Positions 1 to 5,720 are shown, counted from the first letter of the stretch. The stretch: DNA of 11,149 nt from Phenylobacterium aquaticum (GCF_947378715.1 NZ_CANCLE010000135.1:1-11149); one strand, 5' to 3'. The notes: generated by a model from the sequence alone, not told the origin. Program-made: numbers and translations.

Positions 1-80
1 ATCAGCAGCAGGACCTCGCCGTCCTCCGGCCCGTGAGCGTCATATTCGAAGGTCAGGCCGTTGGCGGTGATCTGCGGCAT
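1..80 (-). CDS. Alpha/beta hydrolase, N-terminal fragment (runs off the window)
   Basis: Only the first 26 codons are in the window. The protein begins MPQITANGLTFEYDAHG and continues through a short acidic stretch (PEDGEV) into a hydrophobic strand (LLL). This pattern of short first strand, 'YD.HG...' turn and hydrophobic second strand is the usual opening of alpha/beta hydrolases of the lipase/haloalkane dehalogenase type, just before the oxyanion-hole motif. The catalytic Ser-Asp-His residues lie outside the window. The ATG is preceded by AAGGA at a good distance (about 85-92), which fixes the start. It lies 66 bp downstream of the helicase gene on the same strand, with a strong dyad between them, so it could be a weakly coupled second gene or have its own promoter. 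The family call is an inference from a short N-terminus, and the substrate is unknown. Confidence 0.6.
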   Translation of the reverse strand, partial: MPQITANGLTFEYDAHGPEDGEVLLL

Positions 81-95
81 GGGGGTTTCCTTGCG

Positions 96-123
96 TCCCT
101 GAGGTTTGGCGGAACCTTAGGGA
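96..123 (-). terminator. Inverted repeat between helicase and hydrolase genes, possible terminator
   Basis: The arms 96-106 and 113-123 form an 11-bp stem with one imperfect pair and a 6-nt loop. It sits 24 nt past the helicase stop codon. On the minus strand the bases after the stem are not T-rich, so it is not a canonical intrinsic terminator. It may protect the 3' end of the helicase mRNA or reduce read-through into the hydrolase gene. Confidence 0.35.
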
Positions 124-146
124 GGGTGGGGAGCCGAGGGAAGGGC

Positions 147-2486
147 TCACCCCTTCTCCACGAAGCTGTCGATGACCTTCTTCTCGCCGGCCTTTTCGAA
201 AATGACCGTCAGCTTGTTGCCCTCGACGGCCTTGACCTCGCCATAGCCGAACTTCTGGTGGAAGACCCGGTCGCCGCGCTTGAAGTCGCTGGCGGCGGAG
301 GTCTCCGAGACAGCGACCAGGCGGCCTTCGCCCTCGATCACCTGCTGGCGACCCAGGTGGCCGCCCTTGTAGTTGCGCTCCTGGGCGCGCTTCCAGCCGG
401 GGGAGGAATAGCCGGCGCCGAAGGCCGGGGTCTCGTCCCAGCGGCTGCCATGCTGCTGCATGCCGGGGCCGCCGCCGTAATAACCGGTCTCCGAGCTCGC
501 CTCGACATTGGCCAGGGGCAGTTCGTCGACGAAGCGGGAGGGCAGCTGGCTGGTCCAGCGGCCATAGACCAGGCGGTTGGCGGCGAAGGAAATCCGCGCC
601 TCTTCCCGGGCCCGGGTGATGCCGACATAGGCCAGGCGGCGCTCTTCCTCGAGGCCCTTCTCACCCTTCTCGTCGACGCTGCGCTGGGAGGGGAAGACGC
701 CTTCCTCCCAGCCGGGCAGGAAGACCAGCGGGAACTCCAGCCCCTTGGCCGAGTGCAGGGTCATGATCTGGACGGCGTCGGCCTGGGGCCCGCGATCCAT
801 GTCCATGACCAGGGAGACGTGCTCCAGATAGGCCTGCAGGTTCTCGAACGATCCCACCGACTGGACCAGTTCCTTGAGGTTCTCCAGCCGGGTCTGGGCG
901 GTGGGCGTCTTGTCCAGCCGCAGCATGTCCGTATAGCCGCTCTCCTCCAGCACCTGCTCCATCAGGCGCGGCAGGGGCAGGACCTCGGTCTGGGCTCGCC
1001 AGCGGTCGATGTCGCGCAGGAAATTGGCCAGAGCCGTGCGCGTGCGGGCCGGCAGTTCATCGGTCTGGACGATCTGCCGGGCGGCGACGAAGGCGGTGAC
1101 CCCGCCCAGCCGGGCGATCTGCAACAGCTTCTGGACCGTGGTGTCGCCGATCCCGCGCTTGGGCTGGTTGACGATCCGCTCGAAAGCCAGGTCGTCGTCG
1201 GGCGACTGGATCAGCCGCAGGTAAGCGTGGGCGTCGCGGATTTCCGCCCGCTCGAAGAAGCGCGGGCCGCCGACCACCGTGTAGGGGATCGAGAGCAGCA
1301 CGAAGCGCTCTTCAAACGCCCGCATCTGGAAGGAGGCGCGAACCAGGATCGCCATGTCGCGATATTTGCGCGGCTCCTTGTCGGCGCCGCCGCGCTTGGC
1401 GCGCTCGATCTCGTCGGCGATCAGCCGGCTCTCGGCCTCGCCGTCCCAGACGCCGCGCACGATGACCTTCTCGCCGCCGTTCTGCTGGGTCCACAGGGTC
1501 TTGCCCAACCGGCCCTTGTTGGCGGCGATGAGGCCTGAGGCGGCGGCCAGGATGTGGCTGGTGGAGCGATAGTTGCGCTCCAGGCGGATCACGGTCGCGC
1601 CCGGAAAGTCGCGCTCGAACCGCAGGATGTTGTCCACCTCGGCCCCGCGCCAGCCATAGATCGACTGGTCGTCATCGCCCACGCAGCAGACGTTCTGGCG
1701 CTTCTGGGCCAGCAGTCGCAGCCACAGGTACTGGGCGATGTTGGTGTCCTGGTACTCGTCGACCAGGATGTAGCGGAAGCGCTCGTGATAGTCGGCCAGC
1801 ACGTCCGGATGGCCCAGGAAGATGGTCAGGTTGTGCAGCAGAAGGTCGCCGAAGTCGCAGGCGTTCAGCACCTTCAGCCGGTCCTGATAGGCCTGGTACA
1901 GCTTCTGGCCCTTGTTGTTGGCGAAGTGCGCGCCTTCGGCCGGCGGCAGCTTCTCCGGCGTCCAGCCCCGGTTCTTCCAGTGGTCGATCAGGCCGGCCAG
2001 GGTCTTGGGCGTCCAGCGCTTGGCGTCGACGTTCTCGGCTTCCAGCAGCTGCTTGATCAGCCGCTCCTGATCGTCGGTGTCGAGGATCGTGTAGTTGGAT
2101 TTCAGCCCCACCAGCTCTGCGTGGCGGCGCAGGATCTGGGCGGCGATGGCGTGGAAGGTGCCCAGCCAGCGCAGGCCCTCCGCCTGGGGGCCGATGATGT
2201 GGGTGATGCGTTCCCGCATCTCCTTGGCCGCCTTGTTGGTGAAGGTGACCGAGAGCAGCTCCCAGGGCTTGGCCCGGCCGGTGGCCAGGATGTGGGCCAG
2301 CCGGGTGGTCAGCACCCGGGTCTTGCCGGTGCCGGCGCCGGCCAGCACCAGGACGGGCCCCTCGGTCGCCTCGACGGCGGCCCGCTGCTCGGGGTTCAGC
2401 CCTTCCAGATAGTCAGGACCGCGCACGCGGGCGAGATCGCTGACGCGGGGGGCGGGGGCGGGATCGAACGAGTCAGACGAGGACAT
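147..2486 (-). CDS. uvrD: ATP-dependent 3'-5' DNA helicase, UvrD/PcrA type (SF1A)
   Basis: This is a full-length superfamily 1A helicase of 779 aa, slightly longer than E. coli UvrD. It unwinds DNA 3' to 5' in nucleotide excision repair and mismatch repair and strips proteins from DNA. All motifs are visible: Q-motif NPEQ (31-34), Walker A AGAGTGKT (49-56), Walker B DEYQD (243-247), GDDDQSIYGWRGA (270-282, motif III), NYRST (305-309, motif IV), TLHSAKGLEF (576-585, motif V) and YVGITRAR (620-627, motif VI). A glycine-rich linker (about 660-730) leads to a C-terminal Tudor-like domain (about 734-779, FKRGDRVFHQKFGYGEV), which in UvrD/PcrA contacts RNA polymerase. No Shine-Dalgarno sequence precedes the ATG. 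A GCTA-type -10 element ends 7 bp before it, so a leaderless mRNA is likely. A LexA-type box lies 43 bp upstream. Rep is the main alternative name, but the Tudor tail favours UvrD/PcrA. Confidence 0.95.
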   Translation of the reverse strand: MSSSDSFDPAPAPRVSDLARVRGPDYLEGLNPEQRAAVEATEGPVLVLAGAGTGKTRVLTTRLAHILATGRAKPWELLSVTFTNKAAKEMRERITHIIGPQAEGLRWLGTFHAIAAQILRRHAELVGLKSNYTILDTDDQERLIKQLLEAENVDAKRWTPKTLAGLIDHWKNRGWTPEKLPPAEGAHFANNKGQKLYQAYQDRLKVLNACDFGDLLLHNLTIFLGHPDVLADYHERFRYILVDEYQDTNIAQYLWLRLLAQKRQNVCCVGDDDQSIYGWRGAEVDNILRFERDFPGATVIRLERNYRSTSHILAAASGLIAANKGRLGKTLWTQQNGGEKVIVRGVWDGEAESRLIADEIERAKRGGADKEPRKYRDMAILVRASFQMRAFEERFVLLSIPYTVVGGPRFFERAEIRDAHAYLRLIQSPDDDLAFERIVNQPKRGIGDTTVQKLLQIARLGGVTAFVAARQIVQTDELPARTRTALANFLRDIDRWRAQTEVLPLPRLMEQVLEESGYTDMLRLDKTPTAQTRLENLKELVQSVGSFENLQAYLEHVSLVMDMDRGPQADAVQIMTLHSAKGLEFPLVFLPGWEEGVFPSQRSVDEKGEKGLEEERRLAYVGITRAREEARISFAANRLVYGRWTSQLPSRFVDELPLANVEASSETGYYGGGPGMQQHGSRWDETPAFGAGYSSPGWKRAQERNYKGGHLGRQQVIEGEGRLVAVSETSAASDFKRGDRVFHQKFGYGEVKAVEGNKLTVIFEKAGEKKVIDSFVEKG

Positions 2487-2493
2487 TGGACGT

Positions 2494-2501
2494 CATTTAG
2501 C
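2494..2501 (-). promoter_or_regulatory. Putative -10 element for a leaderless helicase mRNA
   Basis: On the minus strand this reads GCTAAATG, close to the GCTANAWC -10 consensus described for the Caulobacter housekeeping sigma factor. Transcription starting 6-8 nt downstream would begin at or next to the A of the helicase ATG at 2486. That fits the absence of a ribosome binding site. No convincing -35 element was found. Confidence 0.35.
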
Positions 2502-2529
2502 ATGCGATGCGCGAAATTCGCACCCAGGC

Positions 2530-2544
2530 GTTCGCGGTGCGTTC
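2530..2544. promoter_or_regulatory. LexA (SOS) box, direct repeat GTTC-N7-GTTC
   Basis: GTTC at 2530-2533 and GTTC at 2541-2544 are separated by exactly 7 nt. This is the direct-repeat LexA operator known from alphaproteobacteria (Caulobacter, Rhizobium, Rhodobacter). It lies in the divergent intergenic region, 43 bp before the helicase start. Repression of the helicase gene by LexA until DNA damage is the natural reading. If the leaderless start is right, the box sits upstream of the core promoter rather than over it, which is unusual for a repressor. Confidence 0.65.
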
Positions 2545-2584
2545 CGCCAAGCCATAGAGCCGTCTGCTGCAGTCGCGTTCACCG

Positions 2585-2610
2585 GGAACTGAAGGATCGT
2601 CCTCGGCGTT
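2585..2610 (+). promoter_or_regulatory. EcfG/SigT general stress response promoter
   Basis: GGAAC at 2585-2589 and CGTT at 2607-2610 are separated by 17 nt, a perfect match to the alphaproteobacterial EcfG consensus GGAAC-N16/17-CGTT. Transcription would start near 2617-2620, about 35 nt before the first small membrane gene at 2654. Both the spacing and the position make chance unlikely, but the call rests on the motif alone. Confidence 0.6.
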
Positions 2611-2623
2611 AGAGACCGCAGGT

Positions 2624-2640
2624 CCCGCCCATCGGGCGGG
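2624..2640 (+). other. Small GC hairpin in the predicted 5' leader of the small membrane genes
   Basis: CCCGCCC (2624-2630) and GGGCGGG (2634-2640) are perfect inverted arms with a 3-nt loop. The hairpin lies between the predicted EcfG transcription start and the ATG at 2654, close to where a ribosome would land. No T-run follows, so it is not a terminator. It may affect mRNA stability or initiation. Confidence 0.35.
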
Positions 2641-2653
2641 TCAGACGCGGGGG

Positions 2654-2890
2654 ATGGCGATGGTCGCGGGGTCGCGGCGGGTGCGATCGGGGGGTGGCCA
2701 GCTGTCGCGGCTGTTGCTCGTCATGGCCCTGCTGGCCCTGGCCGCCGCGGCCGGGGGCTATTTCGCCTGGTCCGGCGCCCGGGACGCGCCGGCGCAGGGA
2801 CCCTCCGGGATTTCCGTCCGCCTGCCTTTGCCGCCGGCCCTGCCGCGTGGGCCGCAGGCGCCGGGCCCGGTCCTGCGGATGGCGAACTGA
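2654..2890 (+). CDS. Small single-pass membrane protein, function unknown
   Basis: This is a 78-aa protein not recognised as a known family. It has a basic N-terminus (RRVR, 8-11), one hydrophobic segment (about 17-39, containing LLLVMALLALAAAAGG) and a proline-rich tail (P58-P72). The likely topology is N-in with a short outer proline-rich domain, or an uncleaved signal anchor. It lies directly behind a perfect EcfG-type promoter and 2 nt before the next small membrane gene, so the two probably form a stress-induced pair. The start is uncertain: ATG 2654 and ATG 2660 are both possible and neither has a clear Shine-Dalgarno sequence. The opposite strand and the other frame are also open because of the high GC. 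This frame is chosen for its membrane segment, its tight coupling to the next gene and its promoter. It could still be spurious. Confidence 0.5.
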   Translation: MAMVAGSRRVRSGGGQLSRLLLVMALLALAAAAGGYFAWSGARDAPAQGPSGISVRLPLPPALPRGPQAPGPVLRMAN

Positions 2891-2892
2891 CC

Positions 2893-3072
2893 ATGGGCCT
2901 GGATGATCGCGAAGGGCCGCCTCCGCCGCCACCGCCAGGACCGCCGCTGCTCTGGGCCATGGGCGCTGTCCTGGCCGTGGTGGCCTTTGTCCTGCTGTTG
3001 CGGCTGTTGCATCCGCCGACCCCTGTGGTGCGCGGCGGACCGCCGGCCAACGCCGAGGCCCTGGCGCCCTAG
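2893..3072 (+). CDS. Small single-pass membrane protein with N-terminal proline run, function unknown
   Basis: This is a 59-aa protein starting MGLDDREG, followed by seven consecutive prolines (residues 9-15). A strongly hydrophobic segment (about 19-39, LLWAMGAVLAVVAFVLLLRLL) comes next, then a short proline/alanine-rich tail. No known family was recognised. The ATG is 2 nt after the TGA of the preceding gene, which suggests translational coupling, and there is no clear ribosome binding site of its own. The proline run would normally make translation depend on elongation factor P. The hydrophobic core flanked by charged residues argues for a real membrane peptide, not a chance frame. The shared layout of the two neighbours (TM segment plus proline-rich part) suggests they act together at the membrane, which is inference. 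Confidence 0.5.
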   Translation: MGLDDREGPPPPPPPGPPLLWAMGAVLAVVAFVLLLRLLHPPTPVVRGGPPANAEALAP

Positions 3073-3076
3073 ATCG

Positions 3077-3089
3077 CCCGTGTCACGGG
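3077..3089. terminator. Short palindrome between convergent genes
   Basis: CCCGTG (3077-3082) and CACGGG (3084-3089) are perfect inverted arms around one base. It lies in the 27-bp gap between the converging small membrane gene and the ribbon-helix-helix gene. As RNA it could form a 5-bp stem with a 3-nt loop from either strand. No T-run is present, so a terminator role is only suggested by position. Confidence 0.25.
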
Positions 3090-3099
3090 GCCACGGCGC

Positions 3100-3312
3100 T
3101 CAGCGGGCGCGGACATATTCCAGAGCCGCCACCCGACAGGCCGAGGCCAAGGGACCGCCCTGGCGACCTTCGTCGAGCCTGGCGATCAGCCCGGCCAGGC
3201 TGAGCCGTTCCGCCGCCGCCATATCCTCCAGCACCGCCCAGAACTCCGGCTCCAGGGCCAGGGACGTGGCGTGGCCGGCCAGCAGGATGGAGCGCTTCTT
3301 CAATCGAGCCAT
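3100..3312 (-). CDS. Ribbon-helix-helix domain protein (RHH_4 type)
   Basis: This 70-aa protein is almost entirely one ribbon-helix-helix domain. A beta-strand segment at about 6-20 (KRSILLAGHATSLALE) is followed by helix A (EPEFWAVLEDMAAAE, 21-35) and helix B (LSLAGLIARLDEG, 37-49). The 'R S . . . A G H . T S . . L E P E F W' signature is that of the RHH_4 proteins common in alphaproteobacteria. Such proteins are thought to bind DNA as dimers through the beta-ribbon, but their targets are mostly unknown. AAGG lies only 3 nt before the ATG, a tight but usable site. The gene diverges from coq4, so the 119-bp gap between them could hold sites it binds. That is inference, and no partner gene shares its transcript. 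Confidence 0.8.
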   Translation of the reverse strand: MARLKKRSILLAGHATSLALEPEFWAVLEDMAAAERLSLAGLIARLDEGRQGGPLASACRVAALEYVRAR

Positions 3313-3381
3313 GGGCCTTAGTCGACCGAACGGGGCGGGGGCGCAACGGGGGAAATTGACGGGACGTTCATCGGTTGCAAT

Positions 3382-3404
3382 AAAGATGACACATCCGTCA
3401 CTTT
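3382..3404. promoter_or_regulatory. Dyad (possible repressor operator) in the coq4 promoter region
   Basis: TGAC (3387-3390) and GTCA (3397-3400) form an inverted repeat with a 6-nt centre. It is extended by AAAG (3382-3385) and CTTT (3401-3404), with one extra base on the left arm. The total of 8 matched pairs lies in the AT-rich stretch 28-50 bp before coq4. The geometry suits a TetR-type or similar dimeric repressor. The regulator is not identifiable from the window. The ribbon-helix-helix protein next door is one candidate. Confidence 0.35.
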
Positions 3405-3431
3405 CAATCCAAGCATTGTTCAGTTATAGGG

Positions 3432-4205
3432 ATGGCCATGACCGCGACCGTGATCGATCTGAACCCGGCGACCCGCCCGCTGCCCAAGCCCAAGTTGCAA
3501 TGGGGCGTGGCGTTGAAGGCCGTCCGCAAGCTGCTCAATGACAAGGAGGACACCGGCCAGGTGTTCGAGATCATGCGAGCGTTGAACGGCACATCCGTCG
3601 CCGACGGCTATCACCGTCTGCTGACCACCGTGCAGGGTGGCCGCATCGCTTATGAGCGCAAGGAACTGGCCGCCCGGCTGATGGATGACGCCTGGCTGGA
3701 CAGCTTCGCGCCGGGCACGGTGGGCGCCGCCTATCGCCATTTCATCCGCAGCGAGAACCTCTCCGCCGAAGGCCTGGCCGAGGTCAGCCGCTCGGTCGGC
3801 AATGAGGTCGAGATCGCCCATCCCTATGCCTGGTTCGGCCGCCGCAACCGCGACGTCCACGACATCTGGCACATCCTGTCCGGCTATCATCGCGACGCGC
3901 TCGGCGAAGCCTGCCTGGTGGCCTTCTCCTACGCTCAGACCAAGGGCCTGGGCTGGGCGCTGATCGGCGTCGCCGCCGCGCTCCGCGTCCGTGATGGGGT
4001 CCATCCCTACGCCCGGGCCATCTGGCAGGGCTACAAGCGCGGCAAGGCCGCCGCCTGGCTGCTGGGCGAGGACTATGAGGCGCTGCTGAACGAACCGCTG
4101 GAGGCCGCGCGCCGCCGGCTGAACATCACCCCCGCCACCCTGTACAACGCCATCCCGCCGGAAGCCCGCGACAGCGCCGTACCGGCGCGGCAGATGGCGG
4201 CCTGA
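3432..4205 (+). CDS. coq4: Coq4 family ubiquinone biosynthesis protein
   Basis: This is a 257-aa member of the Coq4 family. The defining metal-binding motif HDxxH-x11-E is exactly present: H143, D144, H147 and E159 within HDIWHILSGYHRDALGEA. The preceding YAWFGRRNRDV segment is also typical. In eukaryotes COQ4 is needed for ubiquinone synthesis and has been linked to oxidative decarboxylation of the C1 carbon of the quinone ring. Bacterial members are inferred to do related work on the membrane-bound intermediate. There is no signal peptide, and the protein is expected to be peripheral at the inner membrane. ATG 3432 has its AG-rich stretch too close, whereas ATG 3438 (two codons in) has AGGG at a 6-nt spacing and may be the true start. 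The gene stands alone, with no ubi genes visible nearby. A dyad and AT-rich DNA precede it. Confidence 0.88.
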   Translation: MAMTATVIDLNPATRPLPKPKLQWGVALKAVRKLLNDKEDTGQVFEIMRALNGTSVADGYHRLLTTVQGGRIAYERKELAARLMDDAWLDSFAPGTVGAAYRHFIRSENLSAEGLAEVSRSVGNEVEIAHPYAWFGRRNRDVHDIWHILSGYHRDALGEACLVAFSYAQTKGLGWALIGVAAALRVRDGVHPYARAIWQGYKRGKAAAWLLGEDYEALLNEPLEAARRRLNITPATLYNAIPPEARDSAVPARQMAA

Positions 4206-4213
4206 GGCTCTAC

Positions 4214-4239
4214 CCGCCGGACCCAGTTCCGACCGGCGG
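4214..4239. terminator. Inverted repeat between convergent coq4 and DUF4169 genes
   Basis: CCGCCGG (4214-4220) and CCGGCGG (4233-4239) form a perfect 7-bp GC stem with a 12-nt loop, 9 bp after the coq4 stop. The gap 4206-4293 separates two converging genes, where a bidirectional terminator is expected. There is no T-run, so the call rests on position and symmetry. Confidence 0.35.
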
Positions 4240-4293
4240 CCATGGGGCGGGGGAGAGTCGAGCCTCCTCCGCCTCAATCTCAGCCCATCCAGA

Positions 4294-4470
4294 TCAGTCC
4301 TCGCGCTTGGCCCCGTCGAGCGTGCGCTCGGTCTTGGCCATCTCAAGCTTGCTCACCGCCTTCTCGCCCTTGGTGCGGCCGAACTTCGCGCGGTTGGCCG
4401 CGGCCGTCGCCTTGGCTTCAACCTGGGCGCGGGCCTTGCGGGCCTTGTTGAGATTGACGATCTCGCTCAT
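4294..4470 (-). CDS. DUF4169 family protein
   Basis: This 58-aa, highly charged protein starts MSEIVNLNKARKARAQ and contains AKATAAANRAKFGRTKGEK followed by a helical tail ending LDGAKRED. The 'I.NLNKARKA...A.ANR.KFGRTK.EK' pattern is the hallmark of DUF4169, a short family found almost only in alphaproteobacteria and of unknown function. It is predicted to be nearly all helix and strongly basic in the first half, so nucleic acid or ribosome contact is possible but unproven. Its ATG overlaps the stop codon of the upstream secreted-protein gene by 4 nt (ATGA), so its translation is probably coupled to that gene and both share one transcript. Nothing in the sequence explains why a cytosolic basic peptide and a secreted protein are coupled. 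Confidence 0.85.
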   Translation of the reverse strand: MSEIVNLNKARKARAQVEAKATAAANRAKFGRTKGEKAVSKLEMAKTERTLDGAKRED

Positions 4471-5357
4471 TTCGCCGGGCTCCGGGGCTGGATCACCAGG
4501 GTCTCTTCCAGATGCAGCGGCGTGTCCCGGGTCAGGTTGAACGGCGCGCGACCGGGAAAGGCGCAGTTCTGCATCGAGTGCGTGTTGCGCAGGACCCACT
4601 GGGTGATCGGCGCCCCCTGCGCCTTGCAGGCCAGGCCCACGGCCCAATTGGGCAGGCCGGCCTCGCGGGCCCAGGTGAAGCCCATGGCCGGGCCGGCGGC
4701 GATCTGATCCTGGGCGGGGGCGATCACCCGGCCCTGGGCGGCGAAGGTCAGCTTGTCGGGGCGCGCCAGGCGCAGGGCGAAGCCGCCATAGCCCTTGGAA
4801 TCCTCGCTGCCCCCGAGCGACAGACCCTCGACGCGCGGCGTGACGGTGGTGTCGAAGGCGATGCGCCGCGCGCCCTTCACCAGGGGATAGACCGTGATGG
4901 CGGTGACTTCGCGGGCCACATAGACGAGCTCGCCGCCGGTGGAAACGATCCAGTCGGTGTCGAGCGTCAGCGTGCCGGAGCCGTCGACCCGGCCCTGGAA
5001 CTTGGTGTCCTTCACGACATAGGTCAGCCCGCCCATGCCCCAGCCGTCGGCGACCAGCTGGCCGTTCAGCCGCACCTGCCGCCAGGCCCAGAAGACGCCG
5101 CGTTGTTCCGGAAAATCGGTCGCCCGGTCCTCGGTCAGCAGGGTCCCGTCCGGCGCGTAGAGCGGGTGGACATAGTTGGCGCGGCCGGGCTGGGCCGGGT
5201 CCTGGGTTCGGGCGCGATAGACGAGGACCGTGCGGCCGTCGTCGGTGATCGTCACCTGATCCGGGGCCAGCTTGGCGTCCACGGCGGCCTGGGCCTGGGA
5301 AGAGCCAAACAGGGCCAGGGCGCCCGTGAGGGCGGCGGCCAGGCGGAAGCGGGGCAT
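4467..5357 (-). CDS. Secreted/periplasmic DUF6807 (PmoA-like) family protein
   Basis: This is a 296-aa protein with a clear signal peptide: basic start MPRFR, hydrophobic core LAAALTGALALFG and a cleavage site after AQA (residue 24). The mature part is beta-rich. The segment NYVHPLYAPDGTLLTED...FPEQRGVFWAW (about 61-92) matches the conserved core of the DUF6807 family (annotated 'PmoA family', after a tentative link to methane oxygenase). In that family the text usually reads P.Y.P.G...T.D.P..H.HHRG.FWAW. The paired histidines usual before RG are replaced here by EQ. Family members are often near sugar-utilisation genes and their activity is unproven. The start at 5357 is set by GGAG 7 nt upstream and by the signal peptide. 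A longer in-frame extension to 5702 would run over the DUF2171 gene and is rejected. Its stop overlaps the DUF4169 start. Confidence 0.65.
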   Translation of the reverse strand: MPRFRLAAALTGALALFGSSQAQAAVDAKLAPDQVTITDDGRTVLVYRARTQDPAQPGRANYVHPLYAPDGTLLTEDRATDFPEQRGVFWAWRQVRLNGQLVADGWGMGGLTYVVKDTKFQGRVDGSGTLTLDTDWIVSTGGELVYVAREVTAITVYPLVKGARRIAFDTTVTPRVEGLSLGGSEDSKGYGGFALRLARPDKLTFAAQGRVIAPAQDQIAAGPAMGFTWAREAGLPNWAVGLACKAQGAPITQWVLRNTHSMQNCAFPGRAPFNLTRDTPLHLEETLVIQPRSPAK

Positions 5358-5412
5358 GGACGAACTCCGGTGCGGCAGGGCCAGAATAACGCGGTCACCC
5401 GCAGCTGCGCCA

Positions 5413-5437
5413 TGAACTCTTCGACAGGAAGGGCGTT
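5413..5437 (+). promoter_or_regulatory. EcfG/SigT-like general stress promoter for the DUF2171 gene
   Basis: TGAAC (5413-5417) and CGTT (5434-5437) are separated by 16 nt. This matches GGAAC-N16/17-CGTT with one mismatch in the -35 element. A transcript starting near 5445 would have a leader of about 24 nt carrying the AGGAG ribosome binding site. DUF2171 and similar small barrel-like proteins are often part of stress regulons, which supports the reading. Confidence 0.45.
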
Positions 5438-5468
5438 TTGAACGGATCCTCAATCCAGGAGACACACC

Positions 5469-5705
5469 ATGATGCAAGCTGAAAACATCCGCGAACATAT
5501 GGAAGTCATCGGCTCGGACGGCGGCCATGTGGGCCGTGTCGACCATGTGGCCGGCGGCGACATCGAGCTCGCCAAGCTCGATCTGGGCGGTGGCTTCAAG
5601 CACCACCTGATCCCGTTGAGCTGGGTCGACAGCATCGAGGACGACAAGGTCTCGTTGAATGTGACCAAGGACGCCGCCAAGGCGGCCTGGCGCGAAAAGC
5701 ACTAA
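5469..5705 (+). CDS. DUF2171 domain protein
   Basis: This 78-aa soluble protein starts MMQAENIREHMEVIGSDG and has the DUF2171 pattern. 'I.EHMEVIGSDG.HVG.VDHV' (about 7-27) is followed by an 'I.L.K.D...G..HHLIPL.WVD' stretch (about 32-55) and a lysine/alanine-rich end. The fold is expected to be a small beta-barrel like the PRC-barrel. The function is unknown, though family members are often induced by stress. GGAG (5458-5461) lies 7 nt before the ATG, an excellent site. ATG 5472 is a second possible start. An EcfG-like promoter lies just upstream. The gene is a single-gene unit that diverges from the DUF6807 gene and converges on pyrE with only 15 bp between the stops. Confidence 0.85.
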   Translation: MMQAENIREHMEVIGSDGGHVGRVDHVAGGDIELAKLDLGGGFKHHLIPLSWVDSIEDDKVSLNVTKDAAKAAWREKH

Positions 5706-5720
5706 GGCCGGAGGCAGGGC

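Noticed and set aside
33..1538. Long plus-strand open frame (501 codons) opposite the helicase gene
   Set aside because: It is the antisense of the helicase coding sequence. The predicted protein is low-complexity Gly/Ala/Leu/Asp text with no domain, typical of a shadow frame in high-GC DNA. The frame at 1554-2612 is rejected for the same reason.
2577..2589. GTTC-N5-GAAC inverted repeat as a second LexA or other operator
   Set aside because: The spacing fits neither the direct-repeat alphaproteobacterial LexA box nor the GAAC-N4-GTTC Gram-positive type. Its right half is explained by the GGAAC of the EcfG promoter.
2609..3050. Minus-strand frames opposite the small membrane genes
   Set aside because: They are Arg/Pro/Gly-rich with no hydrophobic core, ribosome binding site or promoter. 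The plus strand has membrane segments, gene coupling and an EcfG site. Some doubt remains because all of these frames are short.
3351..3377. GGAAA-N17-GGTT as a third EcfG promoter before coq4
   Set aside because: There are mismatches in both elements, including the key -35 C and the first -10 base. It is too weak to claim.
3389..3600. The 10-bp string CACATCCGTC occurring at the coq4 promoter dyad and again inside coq4 (about 3590)
   Set aside because: A short repeat with no symmetry at the second copy, probably chance.
3420..4346. Minus-strand frame of 308 codons opposite coq4
   Set aside because: It is a shadow of coq4, whose HDxxH-x11-E motif settles the coding strand.
4467..5702. Extended 411-aa version of the secreted protein
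   Set aside because: The extra N-terminus runs antisense through the DUF2171 gene and its promoter. The signal peptide and GGAG site place the start at 5357.
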